From assembly GCF_014649015.1 (NCBI RefSeq), contig NZ_BMSF01000002.1:248001-312000 (forward strand): a DNA stretch of 64,000 nucleotides. Reading direction: 5' to 3'. Position 1 is the first letter of the stretch, and each line of letters starts with the position of its first letter. Below are positions 30,441-39,715 of this stretch, in pieces. The position numbers and the translations under genes were made by a program. A model generated the notes under the pieces. It did no database searches. It was not told where the DNA came from and saw only the letters and a list, made by a program, of their open reading frames with translations. The DNA comes from Streptomyces narbonensis. GTDB lineage: Bacteria > Actinomycetota > Actinomycetes > Streptomycetales > Streptomycetaceae.

Positions 30441-32542
30441 GCACCATCACCCCCACCCGGCCCCCGCGGCCGGAGGCGCCGACCGACGGGCCGGCCGCGG
30501 CCGGACGCGTCGGCGGCGGACTGTTCGACCCCAAGCAGCTGGTGAAGTCCTTCCCGGACGCGCTGCGCAAGCTCGACCCCCGGGGCATGGTCAAGTCCCC
30601 GGTCATGTTCGTGGTGCTGATCGGCTCGGTCGTCACCACGGTGCTGGCGGTCATGAACCCGGGGGACTGGTTCGGCTGGGCGATCACCGTCTGGCTGTGG
30701 CTGACCACGATCTTCGCCAACCTGGCGGAGGCGGTCGCCGAGGGGCGCGGCAAGGCCCAGGCCGACACCCTGCGCAAGGCCAAGACGGACACCGTCGCCC
30801 GCCGTCTGACGAAGACGGGCGAGGAGCAGGTGCCGGGCACCGAACTGCGCATCGGCGACCTCGTCGTCTGCGAGGCCGGCGACGTCATCCCCGGCGACGG
30901 CGACGTCGTCGAGGGCGTGGCCTCCGTCGACGAGTCCGCCATCACCGGCGAGTCCGCCCCCGTCATCCGCGAGTCCGGCGGCGACCGCTGCGCCGTCACC
31001 GGCGGCACGAAGGTCCTCTCCGACCGCATCGTCGTCAAGATCACGACGAAGCCCGGCGAGACCTTCATCGACCGGATGATCAACCTGGTCGAGGGCGCCG
31101 CCCGGCAGAAGACGCCCAACGAGATCGCCCTCAACATCCTGCTCGCCTCGCTCACGATCGTCTTCCTGCTCGCGGTCGTGACGCTGAAGCCGTTCGCGAT
31201 CTACGCCGGCGCCGACCGGCAGACCTCGATGATCGTCCTGACGGCCCTGCTCGTCTGCCTGATCCCGACCACCATCGGCGCCCTGCTCTCCGCGATCGGT
31301 ATCGCGGGCATGGACCGGCTCGTGCAGCGCAACGTCCTCGCGATGTCGGGCCGCGCGGTCGAGGCCGCCGGCGACGTGTCGACGCTGCTGCTCGACAAGA
31401 CTGGCACCATCACCCTCGGCAACCGGCAGGCGTCGGAGTTCGTCCCGGTCAAGGGCGCCACGGAGGCCGAGGTCGCTGAAGCGGCCCAGCTCTCCTCCCT
31501 CGCCGACGAGACCCCCGAAGGCCGCTCGATCGTGGTCCTGGCCAAGGACGGGTACGGGCTGCGCGAGCGCCGCCAGGGCGAGCTGTCCGGTGCCGAGTGG
31601 ATCGAGTTCACCGCCCAGACCCGTATGTCGGGCGTGGACGTGGACGGCAGGAGGATCCGCAAGGGCGCGACCGGTTCGGTCGTGGCATGGGTGGAGGAGC
31701 GGGGCGGCAGTGTCGCCGAGGACGCGCAGGCGCTCACGGATCAGATCGGCCAAGCCGGCGGTACGCCGTTGCTCGTGGCTCTGGAGGACGACAGGGGCGC
31801 GCGTGTTCTCGGCGTCATCCACCTGAAGGACGTCGTCAAGGAGGGCATGCGGGAGCGGTTCGACGAGCTGCGCCGCATGGGCATCAAGACGGTCATGATC
31901 ACGGGTGACAACCCGCTGACCGCGAAGGCGATCGCCGAGGAGGCGGGTGTCGACGACTTCCTCGCCGAGGCCACCCCCGAGGACAAGATGGCCCTCATCA
32001 AGCGGGAGCAGGCGGGCGGGAAGCTCGTCGCGATGACCGGCGACGGCACCAACGACGCGCCCGCGCTCGCGCAGGCGGACGTCGGCGTGGCGATGAACAC
32101 GGGCACGTCGGCCGCGAAGGAGGCCGGCAACATGGTCGACCTCGACTCCGACCCGACCAAGCTCATCGAGATCGTCGAGATCGGCAAGCAACTCCTCATC
32201 ACCCGGGGTGCGTTGACCACCTTCTCGATCGCCAACGACGTGGCCAAGTACTTCGCGATCATCCCCGCCATGTTCGCCGTCGCCTACCCGTCCCTCGACA
32301 AGCTCAACATCATGGGCCTGCACTCGCCCGAGTCCGCGATCCTGTCGGCCGTCGTCTTCAACGCGCTGATCATCATCGCCCTCGTGCCCCTCGCCCTGAA
32401 GGGCGTCCGCTACAGGCCCTCCAGCGCCGACTCGATGCTCCGGCGCAACCTCGGCGTCTACGGACTCGGCGGCCTGGTCGCCCCGTTCATCGGCATCAAG
32501 ATCATCGACCTGCTCCTCTCCCTCATCCCCGGAATCGGCTGA
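30437..32542 (+). CDS. kdpB: KdpB, catalytic P-type ATPase subunit
   Basis: The protein has 701 residues. The phosphorylated Asp320 lies in [10 protein letters not shown], the actuator motif is TGESAPV, and the hinge is [29 protein letters not shown] is the membrane helix motif of KdpB. It hydrolyses ATP to drive K+ uptake with KdpA. The first 30 residues are Pro-rich, a common actinobacterial extension. ATG 30437 overlaps the kdpA stop. Confidence 0.97.
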   Translation: MSTITPTRPPRPEAPTDGPAAAGRVGGGLFDPKQLVKSFPDALRKLDPRGMVKSPVMFVVLIGSVVTTVLAVMNPGDWFGWAITVWLWLTTIFANLAEAVAEGRGKAQADTLRKAKTDTVARRLTKTGEEQVPGTELRIGDLVVCEAGDVIPGDGDVVEGVASVDESAITGESAPVIRESGGDRCAVTGGTKVLSDRIVVKITTKPGETFIDRMINLVEGAARQKTPNEIALNILLASLTIVFLLAVVTLKPFAIYAGADRQTSMIVLTALLVCLIPTTIGALLSAIGIAGMDRLVQRNVLAMSGRAVEAAGDVSTLLLDKTGTITLGNRQASEFVPVKGATEAEVAEAAQLSSLADETPEGRSIVVLAKDGYGLRERRQGELSGAEWIEFTAQTRMSGVDVDGRRIRKGATGSVVAWVEERGGSVAEDAQALTDQIGQAGGTPLLVALEDDRGARVLGVIHLKDVVKEGMRERFDELRRMGIKTVMITGDNPLTAKAIAEEAGVDDFLAEATPEDKMALIKREQAGGKLVAMTGDGTNDAPALAQADVGVAMNTGTSAAKEAGNMVDLDSDPTKLIEIVEIGKQLLITRGALTTFSIANDVAKYFAIIPAMFAVAYPSLDKLNIMGLHSPESAILSAVVFNALIIIALVPLALKGVRYRPSSADSMLRRNLGVYGLGGLVAPFIGIKIIDLLLSLIPGIG

Positions 32543-32548
32543 CCGACC

Positions 32549-33220
32549 ATGGCGAACAACTCCGTAGGCAACACCTGGCGGATCCTCTGGGCGGGCCTGC
32601 GCGCCCTCCTCGTCCTCACCGTCGTGTGCGGCGTCCTCTATCCGCTCGCCGTCACCGGGATCGCCCAAGTGGCCTTCCCCGGCAAGGCGAACGGCTCCGA
32701 GATCCAGGACGCGAGCGGCAAGGTCGTCGGCTCCGAGCTCATCGGCCAGCGCTACGACCTGCCGCTGAAGGACGGCGAGGAGACGGCGGCGCCGGACCTG
32801 AAGTGGTTCCAGCCGCGCCCGTCCAACGGCCTGGGCTCCAACAGCGTCAACACCCGGTACAAGCTGATCCTTTCCGGTGCCACGAACCGCTCGGGCGACA
32901 ACGCGGACCTGATCCGGTGGGTGAAGGACGCCAAGGCCGCCGTGATCAAGGGCAACTCGACGGCCGGGCACCAGGTGAAGCCGTCGGACATCCCCGCCGA
33001 CGCCGTCACCTCCTCCGGCTCCGGCCTCGACCCGCACATCTCCCCGGAGTACGCGAAGCTCCAGGTCCACCGCGTCGCCGAGAAGAACCACTTGACCGTC
33101 GCCCAGGTCGACCGCCTTGTCGCCGACCACACCGACGACCGCGTCCTCGGCTTCATCGGCGAACCCCGCGTCAACGTCCTCCGACTCAATGTCGCCCTCA
33201 AGGAGCTGACGCAGGGTTAG
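32549..33220 (+). CDS. kdpC: KdpC subunit of the K+-ATPase
   Basis: The protein has 223 residues with one N-terminal membrane helix (LRALLVLTVVCGVLYPLAVTGIAQV). The extracytoplasmic domain has WFQPRPS, GSNSVNT, SGSGLDPHISPEYA and a C-terminal FIGEPRVNVLRLNVAL. It assists K+ binding by KdpAB. It starts 6 bp after kdpB. No kdpD/kdpE sensor pair follows; the next gene is convergent. Confidence 0.95.
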   Translation: MANNSVGNTWRILWAGLRALLVLTVVCGVLYPLAVTGIAQVAFPGKANGSEIQDASGKVVGSELIGQRYDLPLKDGEETAAPDLKWFQPRPSNGLGSNSVNTRYKLILSGATNRSGDNADLIRWVKDAKAAVIKGNSTAGHQVKPSDIPADAVTSSGSGLDPHISPEYAKLQVHRVAEKNHLTVAQVDRLVADHTDDRVLGFIGEPRVNVLRLNVALKELTQG

Positions 33221-33228
33221 GCGCCGCA

Positions 33229-33909
33229 TCAGAGGGCGCGGCGGCAGCGTGCGGCGCACGAGGAGATCCAGACCATCGCCGTGATCACGCCGACGGCGAG
33301 GGTGAGCGTGCCGGCCGTGCCGCCGCCCATCGCCCAGCCGTTGCCGAGCAGCAGCGCCGTACCCGCGACCCGGGAACCGACGGCGTGCCTCCGCAGCCCG
33401 GCGCGGCCGAAGTGGCGACCCAGGACGTAGCAGGCCGCGATCAGCGCCGTGAAGGTGACCGAACCGGCGGCGAAGTGGGCGTAGCTCTGCCAGGACAGGG
33501 CGGCGGGCATCCCGTCCGGCGTACCGACGGGGAAGCCGTCGGAGGGGTCCATCACGAACACGCCCGCCGCGATCATGCCGACGCCGCTGATCCGTACGAG
33601 CCGTGGCGCCCATGTGCCGCCGGGGGTGCCCCGCAGGGCCCGGCGCAGACCGCCGGCCCCGATGACGGTCAGGACTCCGGCCAGGACGAAGTTGGTGATC
33701 TGGATCCAGCCGAGGGATCCGTTGCTGAGGGCGCTCAGGGGGTGACGGGTGATGTCGTAGCCGTCGCGGGCCGCGGCCTGGGCGAGGGCCACGAGGGCCC
33801 ACAGCGGCTGCGCCACGACCGCGACGGTGAGCAGGGAGCGGGTGGTGGCGGGGGAGGAGGAAGCGACGGTGCTGGTGCCGTGGGTGGGGGCGGTCTGCGT
33901 GGTGGACAT
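33229..33909 (-). CDS. DUF998 membrane protein
   Basis: The protein has 226 residues and about six membrane segments. DITRHPLSALSNGSLGWIQITNFVLAGVL is the DUF998 signature. The function is unknown. ATG 33909, with GGAGGAG about 15 bases upstream, is chosen over ATG 33999, which lies close to the palindrome at 33979-34010. It is convergent with kdpC (8 bp gap). Confidence 0.8.
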   Translation of the reverse strand: MSTTQTAPTHGTSTVASSSPATTRSLLTVAVVAQPLWALVALAQAAARDGYDITRHPLSALSNGSLGWIQITNFVLAGVLTVIGAGGLRRALRGTPGGTWAPRLVRISGVGMIAAGVFVMDPSDGFPVGTPDGMPAALSWQSYAHFAAGSVTFTALIAACYVLGRHFGRAGLRRHAVGSRVAGTALLLGNGWAMGGGTAGTLTLAVGVITAMVWISSCAARCRRAL

Positions 33910-33978
33910 GGCGGGGGACTCTCCTCCGGTGAGCGGGGCGAGGGCGGTCTGCCTCTCGCTGACACGTCGATCCGGCGA

Positions 33979-34010
33979 TGTGACAGGGAACGGCGCCATT
34001 CCCTGTCACA
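33979..34010. promoter_or_regulatory. 32-bp palindrome between DUF998 and DGPF genes
   Basis: TGTGACAGGGAA and TTCCCTGTCACA form perfect 12-bp arms, and the 8-bp centre contains GGCGCC, so only one base pair in 32 is mismatched. It lies 70 bp upstream of the DUF998 start and 119 bp upstream of the DGPF start. It is a strong repressor-type operator candidate; the protein is unknown. Confidence 0.65.
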
Positions 34011-34128
34011 GGGTGTTGTTCGACGCTTGGGCAGAAGCACCCGACCGGATCACGGTCCACGGCACGAGTGGCCCAAGTGATGCGAGCGATCCGAATGACA
34101 CGAGCGACACGAGAGGCACGGAGATCCC

Positions 34129-34452
34129 ATGCGCTACCTGATGACGACCAAGCCGTCCGACACCGCCCCCGACGAGAAGCTGTACGCCGAAATGGGCCGG
34201 TTCATCGAGGAGCTGACGGCGGCGGGCGTGCTCCTGGCCACCGGCGGCCTGGAGCCCGGTGGAGTCCGTGTGACCTCCGCCGGGGACGAGATCACCGTGA
34301 CGGACGGTCCCTTCGCCGAGGCCAAGGAGGCCGTGGCCGGCTTCGCGCTGATCGAGGTCCGCTCCCAGGAGGAGGCGATCGAACTGGCCCGCCGCTTCCG
34401 CCGGATCGTCGGGGACGGCGAGAGCGTGGTCCAGCAGGTCTTCGGCCCCTGA
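34129..34452 (+). CDS. DGPF-domain (YCII-related) protein
   Basis: The protein has 107 residues with the defining DGPF motif (TVTDGPFAEAKEAVAGFALIEV). DGPF proteins are encoded next to ECF42 sigma factors in many actinobacteria and are thought to act with them. ATG 34129 follows GAGATCCC. The sigma factor follows 63 bp downstream. Confidence 0.9.
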   Translation: MRYLMTTKPSDTAPDEKLYAEMGRFIEELTAAGVLLATGGLEPGGVRVTSAGDEITVTDGPFAEAKEAVAGFALIEVRSQEEAIELARRFRRIVGDGESVVQQVFGP

Positions 34453-34515
34453 CGCCGGGACGCCAAGGGGACACTCCCCGCCCCGGCCGCTTGCGGGTGA
34501 GCCGGGGCGGGTGTT

Positions 34516-36561
34516 GTGATCGTCGGCGTGCTGCCGGATGTTCACCGCACGGTCGATGCGGCCTGGAAACTCGAGTCGGCGAAGATCGTCGCCTCGCTCA
34601 CCCGCATGGTGCGCGACGTCGGTCTCGCCGAGGAGCTGGCCCAGGACGCCCTGGTCGCGGCCCTCGAACAGTGGCCCGTCTCCGGCATCCCCGACAACCC
34701 CGGCGCATGGCTGACCACCACCGCCAAGCGGCGGGCCCTCGACCACCTCCGCCGTGCCCAGCGCCTCGAACGCAAGCAGGAGCAGCTGGCCCATGAACTG
34801 GGGCAGCGTCAGGACCGGGAACGGGGCGCCGACGCGCGGGCGGAGGACGAACCGCACGACGTGCTCCGGCTCGTCTTCCTCTCCTGCCACCCCGTCCTGC
34901 CGACCGAGGCCCGCGCCGCCCTCACGCTCCGGCTGCTCGGAGGTCTGACGGCCGAGGAGATCGCGCGCGCCTTCCTCGTCACGGTGACGGTGATCACCCA
35001 GCGCGTGGCCGCGGCCAAGCGGACGCTGGCCGAGGAGGGCGTCCCCTTCGAGCTGCCCGACGGCGACCACCTGGCCGAGCGGCTCTCCTCGGTGCTCGAA
35101 GTCGTCTACCTCATCTTCAACGAGGGTTACTCGGCCACCTCGGGCGACGATCTGATGCGGCCCGGACTCTGCCTGGAGGCCCTGCGCCTCGGCCGGCTCC
35201 TCGCCGAACTGGCCCCGGGGGAGCCCGAGGTGCACGGGCTGGTCGCGCTGATGGAGATCCAGGCCTCCCGCGCCGCCGCACGCACCGGCCCCTCCGGCGA
35301 GCCCGTCCCCCTGCACGAGCAGAACCGGGGCCGCTGGGACCAGCTGCTCATCCGCCGAGGCTTCACCGCGATGCTGAGGGCGCGGGAGGCGGGCGGTGCC
35401 CCCGGCCCGTACATGCTCCAGGCGGCGATCGCCGTCTGTCACGCGCAGGCCCGGAGCGCGGAGGACACCGACTGGTCGCAGATCGCCGCCCTGTACGAGG
35501 CCCTGGCCCGGGTCCTGCCGACACCGGTGGTCCGGCTGAACCGCGCCGTGGCGGTCGGGAAGGCGCACGGGCCGCGGGCGGGGCTCGACCTGACCGACGC
35601 CCTCCTCGCCGATCCGGTGCTGCGCGACTACCACCTCCTCCCCAGCGTCCGGGGAGACCTGCTGGCCGCGCTCGACCGCTTCGACGAGGCCCGCGTCGAA
35701 TTCCGGCGGGCGGCCTCCCTCACGCGGAACGCGGCCGAGCGTGCCTTCCTGGAGCGGCGCGCGGACGAGCTCGGCGCCGCCGCGCCGGCCGGACCCGTCC
35801 TGGGGGAGGCGGCCGAGGAGTTCCTGGGCCGGGACGACCTGGACCCCGCGACGAGGCGCTCGTACGGCCAGACGCTCCGTCGCCTCCGCCGCGCCCTCGG
35901 CGACCAGCAGCCGCTCGCCTCCCTCACGGCGGACCAGGTGACGCGGGTCTTCACGACGGCCTGGGGCGAGGCCGCGCCCGCGACCTGGAACCGGCACCGG
36001 GCGGCCGCCCGCTCCTTCGGGGCCTGGGCCTCTCTGGACGACCTCACCGCGGGGCTCGACCGCCGCACCGAAACCCGTCCCCGGGCGCGGCCCCTGGACC
36101 CCGCGCAGCTCGACGCGCTCTGGAGCCTGCCGGACCTGCCGCTGCGCGAGGAGACGCTGTGGCGGCTGCTGTACGAGTCGGGGGCCGGGGTGACGGCCGT
36201 CCTTTCGCTGAACGTCGAGGACCTGGACCTGGAAGACCGCCGCGCGCGTGCCGCCACGAGTACCGACGGGCCTTCGCGTGCTCGTCCCCGCACTCGTCTC
36301 CGGGCGAGCTGGCGCTCCGGTACGGCCCGGCTCCTGCCCGCGCTGCTCGCGGGCCGGACGCGTGGACCGGTCTTCCTGTCCGACCGGCGCCCCGGCCCGG
36401 CCCGTACACCCGAGGCGGCCGACCTGTGCCCGGACACCGGTCGCCGCAGGCTCTCCTACGAGCGCGCCGAGTACCTCTTCAAGCAGGCCACCAGGCCCCT
36501 GGACCCGGCCCGCGCCGGCTACACCCTGCGCCGGCTCAAGCAGGATCCCCGGGACTGCTGA
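34516..36561 (+). CDS. ECF42-type sigma factor fused to a degenerate tyrosine recombinase
   Basis: The protein has 681 residues. Residues 10-170 carry sigma regions 2 and 4 (AEELAQDALVAALEQWP; LTAEEIARAFLVTVTVITQRVAAAKRTL). Residues 180-425 carry the C-terminal extension of ECF42 proteins (VVYLIFNEGYSATSG, LHEQNRGRWDQLLI, PVVRLNRAVAVG). The frame then continues without a stop into a SAM-like core-binding domain (430-507: DPATRRSYGQTLRRLRRAL) and part of a recombinase catalytic domain (527-681: LWRLLYESGAGVTAVLSLNVEDLDLED, SGTARLLPALLAGR, LSYERAEYLFKQATR). The first catalytic Arg is Gly, the Lys region is scrambled, and the HxxR and Tyr end is missing. The frame ends inside the convergent MFS gene. 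Normal ECF42 proteins stop near residue 420. GTG 34516 is taken as start. Confidence 0.8.
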   Translation: MIVGVLPDVHRTVDAAWKLESAKIVASLTRMVRDVGLAEELAQDALVAALEQWPVSGIPDNPGAWLTTTAKRRALDHLRRAQRLERKQEQLAHELGQRQDRERGADARAEDEPHDVLRLVFLSCHPVLPTEARAALTLRLLGGLTAEEIARAFLVTVTVITQRVAAAKRTLAEEGVPFELPDGDHLAERLSSVLEVVYLIFNEGYSATSGDDLMRPGLCLEALRLGRLLAELAPGEPEVHGLVALMEIQASRAAARTGPSGEPVPLHEQNRGRWDQLLIRRGFTAMLRAREAGGAPGPYMLQAAIAVCHAQARSAEDTDWSQIAALYEALARVLPTPVVRLNRAVAVGKAHGPRAGLDLTDALLADPVLRDYHLLPSVRGDLLAALDRFDEARVEFRRAASLTRNAAERAFLERRADELGAAAPAGPVLGEAAEEFLGRDDLDPATRRSYGQTLRRLRRALGDQQPLASLTADQVTRVFTTAWGEAAPATWNRHRAAARSFGAWASLDDLTAGLDRRTETRPRARPLDPAQLDALWSLPDLPLREETLWRLLYESGAGVTAVLSLNVEDLDLEDRRARAATSTDGPSRARPRTRLRASWRSGTARLLPALLAGRTRGPVFLSDRRPGPARTPEAADLCPDTGRRRLSYERAEYLFKQATRPLDPARAGYTLRRLKQDPRDC

Positions 36562-37759
36562 GCGGAGCCCGCCGCCTCGCCAGGGCCAGGACGGGGGCGA
36601 CGGCGACGAGCAGGGCGAGGGCCACATAGCCGTACGTGAGGGTCGACAGCGTGGCGATGCCGGCGACGAGCAACGGGCCACCCGCGTCGCCGAGTTCGCG
36701 GCCGAGCTCGGCGGAACCCATGGTCTGGCCGAGGCGCTCCTCCGGTGTGGAGGCGGCGAGGGCGGCGAAGCCGAGCGGGGTGATCAGGCCGGTCCCGGTA
36801 CCGATGAGGGCGGCGGCGAGCAGGATGCCGACGAGCCCGGGGAGCGCCGCCGCCGCGAGTCCGGCGGCGGTGACGGCGAGGCCGACGAGGAGTCCCGTAC
36901 GAGTGCTCAGGCTCCCGGCGTCGAGAGCCCGTCCGGCCTTCGGCTGGACGAAGGCGGCCGTCGCGGCGAGGACGGACACGGCCGCACCGGTGGCGACCGT
37001 GCCGAGACCGGTGGCGGCGCCGGAGACGGGGAGGAAGCCGACCCCGACGGAGAGCGCGGCGGTGGCGGCGGCGAGCGCGGCCGTCGGGGCGAGGAACGCC
37101 CGGTCGGTCAGGCGGCGCGCGAGATCGGCCACGGTCTGCCGCCTGCGGGGGAGCGGTGGTACGGCGGGCACGGCGAGGGCCGCCCAGAGGGCGACGGCCG
37201 CACCGCACACGGCCATGACGGCGAACAGCAGCTGCAGGCCCCCGGCCCACACGAGAACGCCGCCGAGGAGCGGTCCCAGGGTGTAGCCGATCGACTTGTA
37301 GAAGCCGTAACTCCCGAAGGCCCGCCCGTGCTTGGCCGCCGGATTGAGCCGGGCCACGAGCGCGGAGGCGGACGGGGAGAAGGCGGAGGCGGCGGCGCCC
37401 TGGCCGAGGCGGGCGGCCCACAGCCAGCCGGGGCTGTCGGCGATCGCGTACAGCGCGGAGGCGGCGGCGAAGGCGAGCAGCCCGCCGAGCAGCACGGGCT
37501 TGCCGCCGATCCGGTCCGCGAGCGAGCCGAACACGGGCTTGAGCAGCACCTCGGCGCCGTCGTACAGGGCGAGCAGCCCACCGAGGACGAGGAGGGAGGT
37601 GACGGCGTCCTCGGAGAAGCCGCCGAGGTTGGCGGCGATCCCGTGGGCGCCGAAGGCGGTGGTGAACCCGGCGGCGTACAGCGGCCACATGGCACGCCTG
37701 GTGGCTATGGAGGCCGGAGCCGGGACGGGGGCCGAGGACGAGGGTGAGGGCGAGGTCAC
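36536..37759 (-). CDS. MFS transporter linked to ChrB-like gene
   Basis: The protein has 407 residues and about 12 membrane segments: ANLGGFSEDAVTSLLVLGGLLALYDGAEVLLKP, then GSLADRIGGKPVLL. GTG 37759 overlaps the TGA of the ChrB-like gene (GTGA), so the two are translationally coupled. This pairing suggests an exporter for chromate or a related oxyanion or drug. Its 3' end overlaps the last 26 bp of the sigma-recombinase fusion frame. Confidence 0.83.
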   Translation of the reverse strand: MTSPSPSSSAPVPAPASIATRRAMWPLYAAGFTTAFGAHGIAANLGGFSEDAVTSLLVLGGLLALYDGAEVLLKPVFGSLADRIGGKPVLLGGLLAFAAASALYAIADSPGWLWAARLGQGAAASAFSPSASALVARLNPAAKHGRAFGSYGFYKSIGYTLGPLLGGVLVWAGGLQLLFAVMAVCGAAVALWAALAVPAVPPLPRRRQTVADLARRLTDRAFLAPTAALAAATAALSVGVGFLPVSGAATGLGTVATGAAVSVLAATAAFVQPKAGRALDAGSLSTRTGLLVGLAVTAAGLAAAALPGLVGILLAAALIGTGTGLITPLGFAALAASTPEERLGQTMGSAELGRELGDAGGPLLVAGIATLSTLTYGYVALALLVAVAPVLALARRRAPLSSPGDPA

Positions 37760-38328
37760 GGTGCGGACTCCTCTTCGGTTCCGTGCAGGGCGGAGAAGAC
37801 CAGCTCTGCGTACTGCTCGCAGACGACGGCGCACTGCTTCAGGCGCGTGGTCGCCTCGGCCGCCTCGGGGGCGCCGAAGACGTCCCGGGCGGTGAGGTCG
37901 CGGTGCCAGCGGCGCAACCGCTCCAGGCTCTGCTCCTCTTCCTCCAGTTCCGCCAGGGTGAACTTGGCGATGCGGATCTCCTTGGCGATCTCCTCCTCGA
38001 ACTTCCCGCAGTCCGCGAGGAATTCGGCCCAGTCCGCGGACCGGGCGGCGGTGAACATCGCCCGGAGTCGGGCCGCGTCGTCGCCGCTCCGCCCGGCTGC
38101 CTCCAGGGTGACGGCCTCGCCGCCTTCGACGGCCCCGGTCAGCTCGACGGCACGGGCGACCCCGTCGGCGAAGGCCGGAACATCGGGGACGGCCCAGACG
38201 CCCTGGCCGAGGGAGAGGGCGCCGACCTTCCGCAATTCGCGCCAGACGGCGACGCGGTGCCGGGAAGGCGAGGCGGGGAGCCGGACGAGGAGCAAGAGCC
38301 AGCGGGCACGGCGCTCGGTATCTGTCAC
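37756..38328 (-). CDS. ChrB-like chromate resistance/regulatory protein
   Basis: The protein has 190 residues. WLLLLVRLPASPSRHRVAVWRELRKVGALSLGQGVWAVPD is the ChrB N-terminal signature. A Glu-rich amphipathic helix follows (FEEEIAKEIRIAKFTLAELEEEEQ). The second ChrB domain of proteobacterial proteins is absent. ChrB acts as chromate-responsive regulator in some bacteria. GTG 38328 is the start, with a TGTA/TACA dyad just upstream (38337-38354). Confidence 0.8.
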   Translation of the reverse strand: MTDTERRARWLLLLVRLPASPSRHRVAVWRELRKVGALSLGQGVWAVPDVPAFADGVARAVELTGAVEGGEAVTLEAAGRSGDDAARLRAMFTAARSADWAEFLADCGKFEEEIAKEIRIAKFTLAELEEEEQSLERLRRWHRDLTARDVFGAPEAAEATTRLKQCAVVCEQYAELVFSALHGTEEESAP

Positions 38329-38336
38329 GCCAGGGA

Positions 38337-38354
38337 ATGTAGCAGGCGTTACAT
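38337..38354. promoter_or_regulatory. candidate operator upstream of ChrB-like gene
   Basis: ATGTA-N8-TACAT is an inverted repeat 9 bp upstream of the GTG start. It may overlap the promoter and allow autoregulation by the ChrB-like protein or another repressor. Confidence 0.45.
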
Positions 38355-38721
38355 CGTCCCCTCGGCCGGTGCGGCGCCGGACCGTCCTCGGCGAGCCGGC
38401 TTCACCCGAGTGCGAGGCAACCGGCCCCAGGACGTGGGCCACGTGGGCGATCCGTCGGCCCGGGCTTCGGCCGGCACCGGACGCCGTGTCGTCATGTCGT
38501 CGTGTGGCTGTGCGCCGGTCCGGCCGTGTGGCTGTGCGCCGGTCCGGCGATGTGGCCATGTGGCTGCGTGGCCGTGCCGCCCATGACCGGCTGTACGGCC
38601 TTCCGGTCGGTACGGGCCCGCCCGTCTGTCCGGCCGGACGGTCCGTACGGTCCGTACGCACCGCCGTCCGCCTGTCCGGCGCCGCGCTTGCCGGCGTCTC
38701 GTGCCCGCCAAGGAGAGATCC
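38355..38721. repeat. 367-bp intergenic region with 24-bp tandem repeat
   Basis: The unit CGTGTGGCTGTGCGCCGGTC plus CGGC occurs twice exactly (38501-38524, 38525-38548) and then decays. A shorter CGGTCCGTACGGTCCGTACG repeat lies near 38640-38660. No gene is evident between the divergent ChrB-like and propeller genes. Confidence 0.6.
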
Positions 38722-39702
38722 ATGTCCCGAGTCCCGCGCCTGGCCGCCACCGCCACGGCCACCCTCGCCCTCACCGTGCTCGCCGCGGGCCCCGGCGCGG
38801 CCGGTGAACCGGTCGTGACGGACCCGCGCATCGTCGCCCGCTTCGACTTCGCCCTCGGGCAGTCGCCGGAGAACATCGCCCTCGAACCGGACGGTTCCGC
38901 GAACCTGACCCTGGCCTTCGCCCGGCAGGTCGTCAACGTCGACAAGAAGGGCGGCAAGCGGACCATCGCGACCCTGCCCGCCGTCACGGACCCGAACACG
39001 CCCGTGATCGGCGGGGCCGCCGCCATGGGCATCGCCCGCGCCCACGACGGCACGCTCTACGTCACCTACGCCACCGGTACGAGCGAGAACGGCATCTGGC
39101 GCATCGGGAAGGACGGCAGTGCGCCCGTCCAGATCGCGCAGCTGCCGGCCGACGGATTCCCGAACAGCCTGGCCCTCGACGAGAAGTGCGGGGTGCTCTA
39201 CGCCGCCGACTCGGTGCTCGGAACGGTGTGGCGCGTCCCGGTGGAGGGAGGGACCCCCACGGCCTGGGCCACCGGTACCGCGCTCCAGCCCCTGCCCGCC
39301 CCCGACGGCCTGGTCGGCGCCAACGGCCTCAAGGTCCACAACGGCGCCGTCTGGGTCTCCAACACCGACCGCCGGACGCTGCTGCGCATCCCCGTCCTGG
39401 CGGACAGGAGCGCGGGACCGGTCGAGACCCGTGCCACCGGGCTGAGCTGGATCGACGACTTCGCCTTCACCGGCCACGGCGACACGGTCCTGGCGGCACT
39501 GATCATGGACAACGCCCTTGCGCTCGTACGCCCCGACGGCACGCACAAGGTCGTCCTCAACGCGCAGGACGGCCTTTCCAGCCCGACCTCCGTGGCCGTG
39601 CGCGGTAAGACCGTCTACGTCCCCAGCTCGTCCTTCTTCACCGAGGTGAAGGACCCGAACCTCCTCCTCGCCCAGCTGCGGAAGGGCCACGGGTCCCGCT
39701 GA
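38722..39702 (+). CDS. secreted SMP-30/NHL-type beta-propeller protein
   Basis: The protein has 326 residues. ATG 38722 follows AAGGAGAG. A Sec signal peptide (about 1-28, ending near AAGEPV) precedes repeated propeller strands such as GIWRIGKDGSAPVQIAQL, NSLALDEKCGVLYAADSVLGTVWRVP, GANGLKVHNGAVWVSN and PTSVAVRGKTVYV. These resemble SMP-30/gluconolactonase-like or strictosidine-synthase-like lactonases. The role is unknown. It is convergent with the agmatine deiminase gene. Confidence 0.75.
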   Translation: MSRVPRLAATATATLALTVLAAGPGAAGEPVVTDPRIVARFDFALGQSPENIALEPDGSANLTLAFARQVVNVDKKGGKRTIATLPAVTDPNTPVIGGAAAMGIARAHDGTLYVTYATGTSENGIWRIGKDGSAPVQIAQLPADGFPNSLALDEKCGVLYAADSVLGTVWRVPVEGGTPTAWATGTALQPLPAPDGLVGANGLKVHNGAVWVSNTDRRTLLRIPVLADRSAGPVETRATGLSWIDDFAFTGHGDTVLAALIMDNALALVRPDGTHKVVLNAQDGLSSPTSVAVRGKTVYVPSSSFFTEVKDPNLLLAQLRKGHGSR

Positions 39703-39715
39703 CGCGGCCGGAAGG

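Noticed and set aside
30389-34060. 1223-codon minus-strand frame across kdpBC
   Set aside because: It is antisense to kdpB and kdpC, which have full catalytic motifs. The translation lacks any domain.
34011-34060. Possible ECF42 promoter (TGTTCGAC-like) upstream of the DGPF gene
   Set aside because: ECF42 promoters are described with TGTCGA-like -35 elements, but the match here is partial and no -10 element could be set with confidence.
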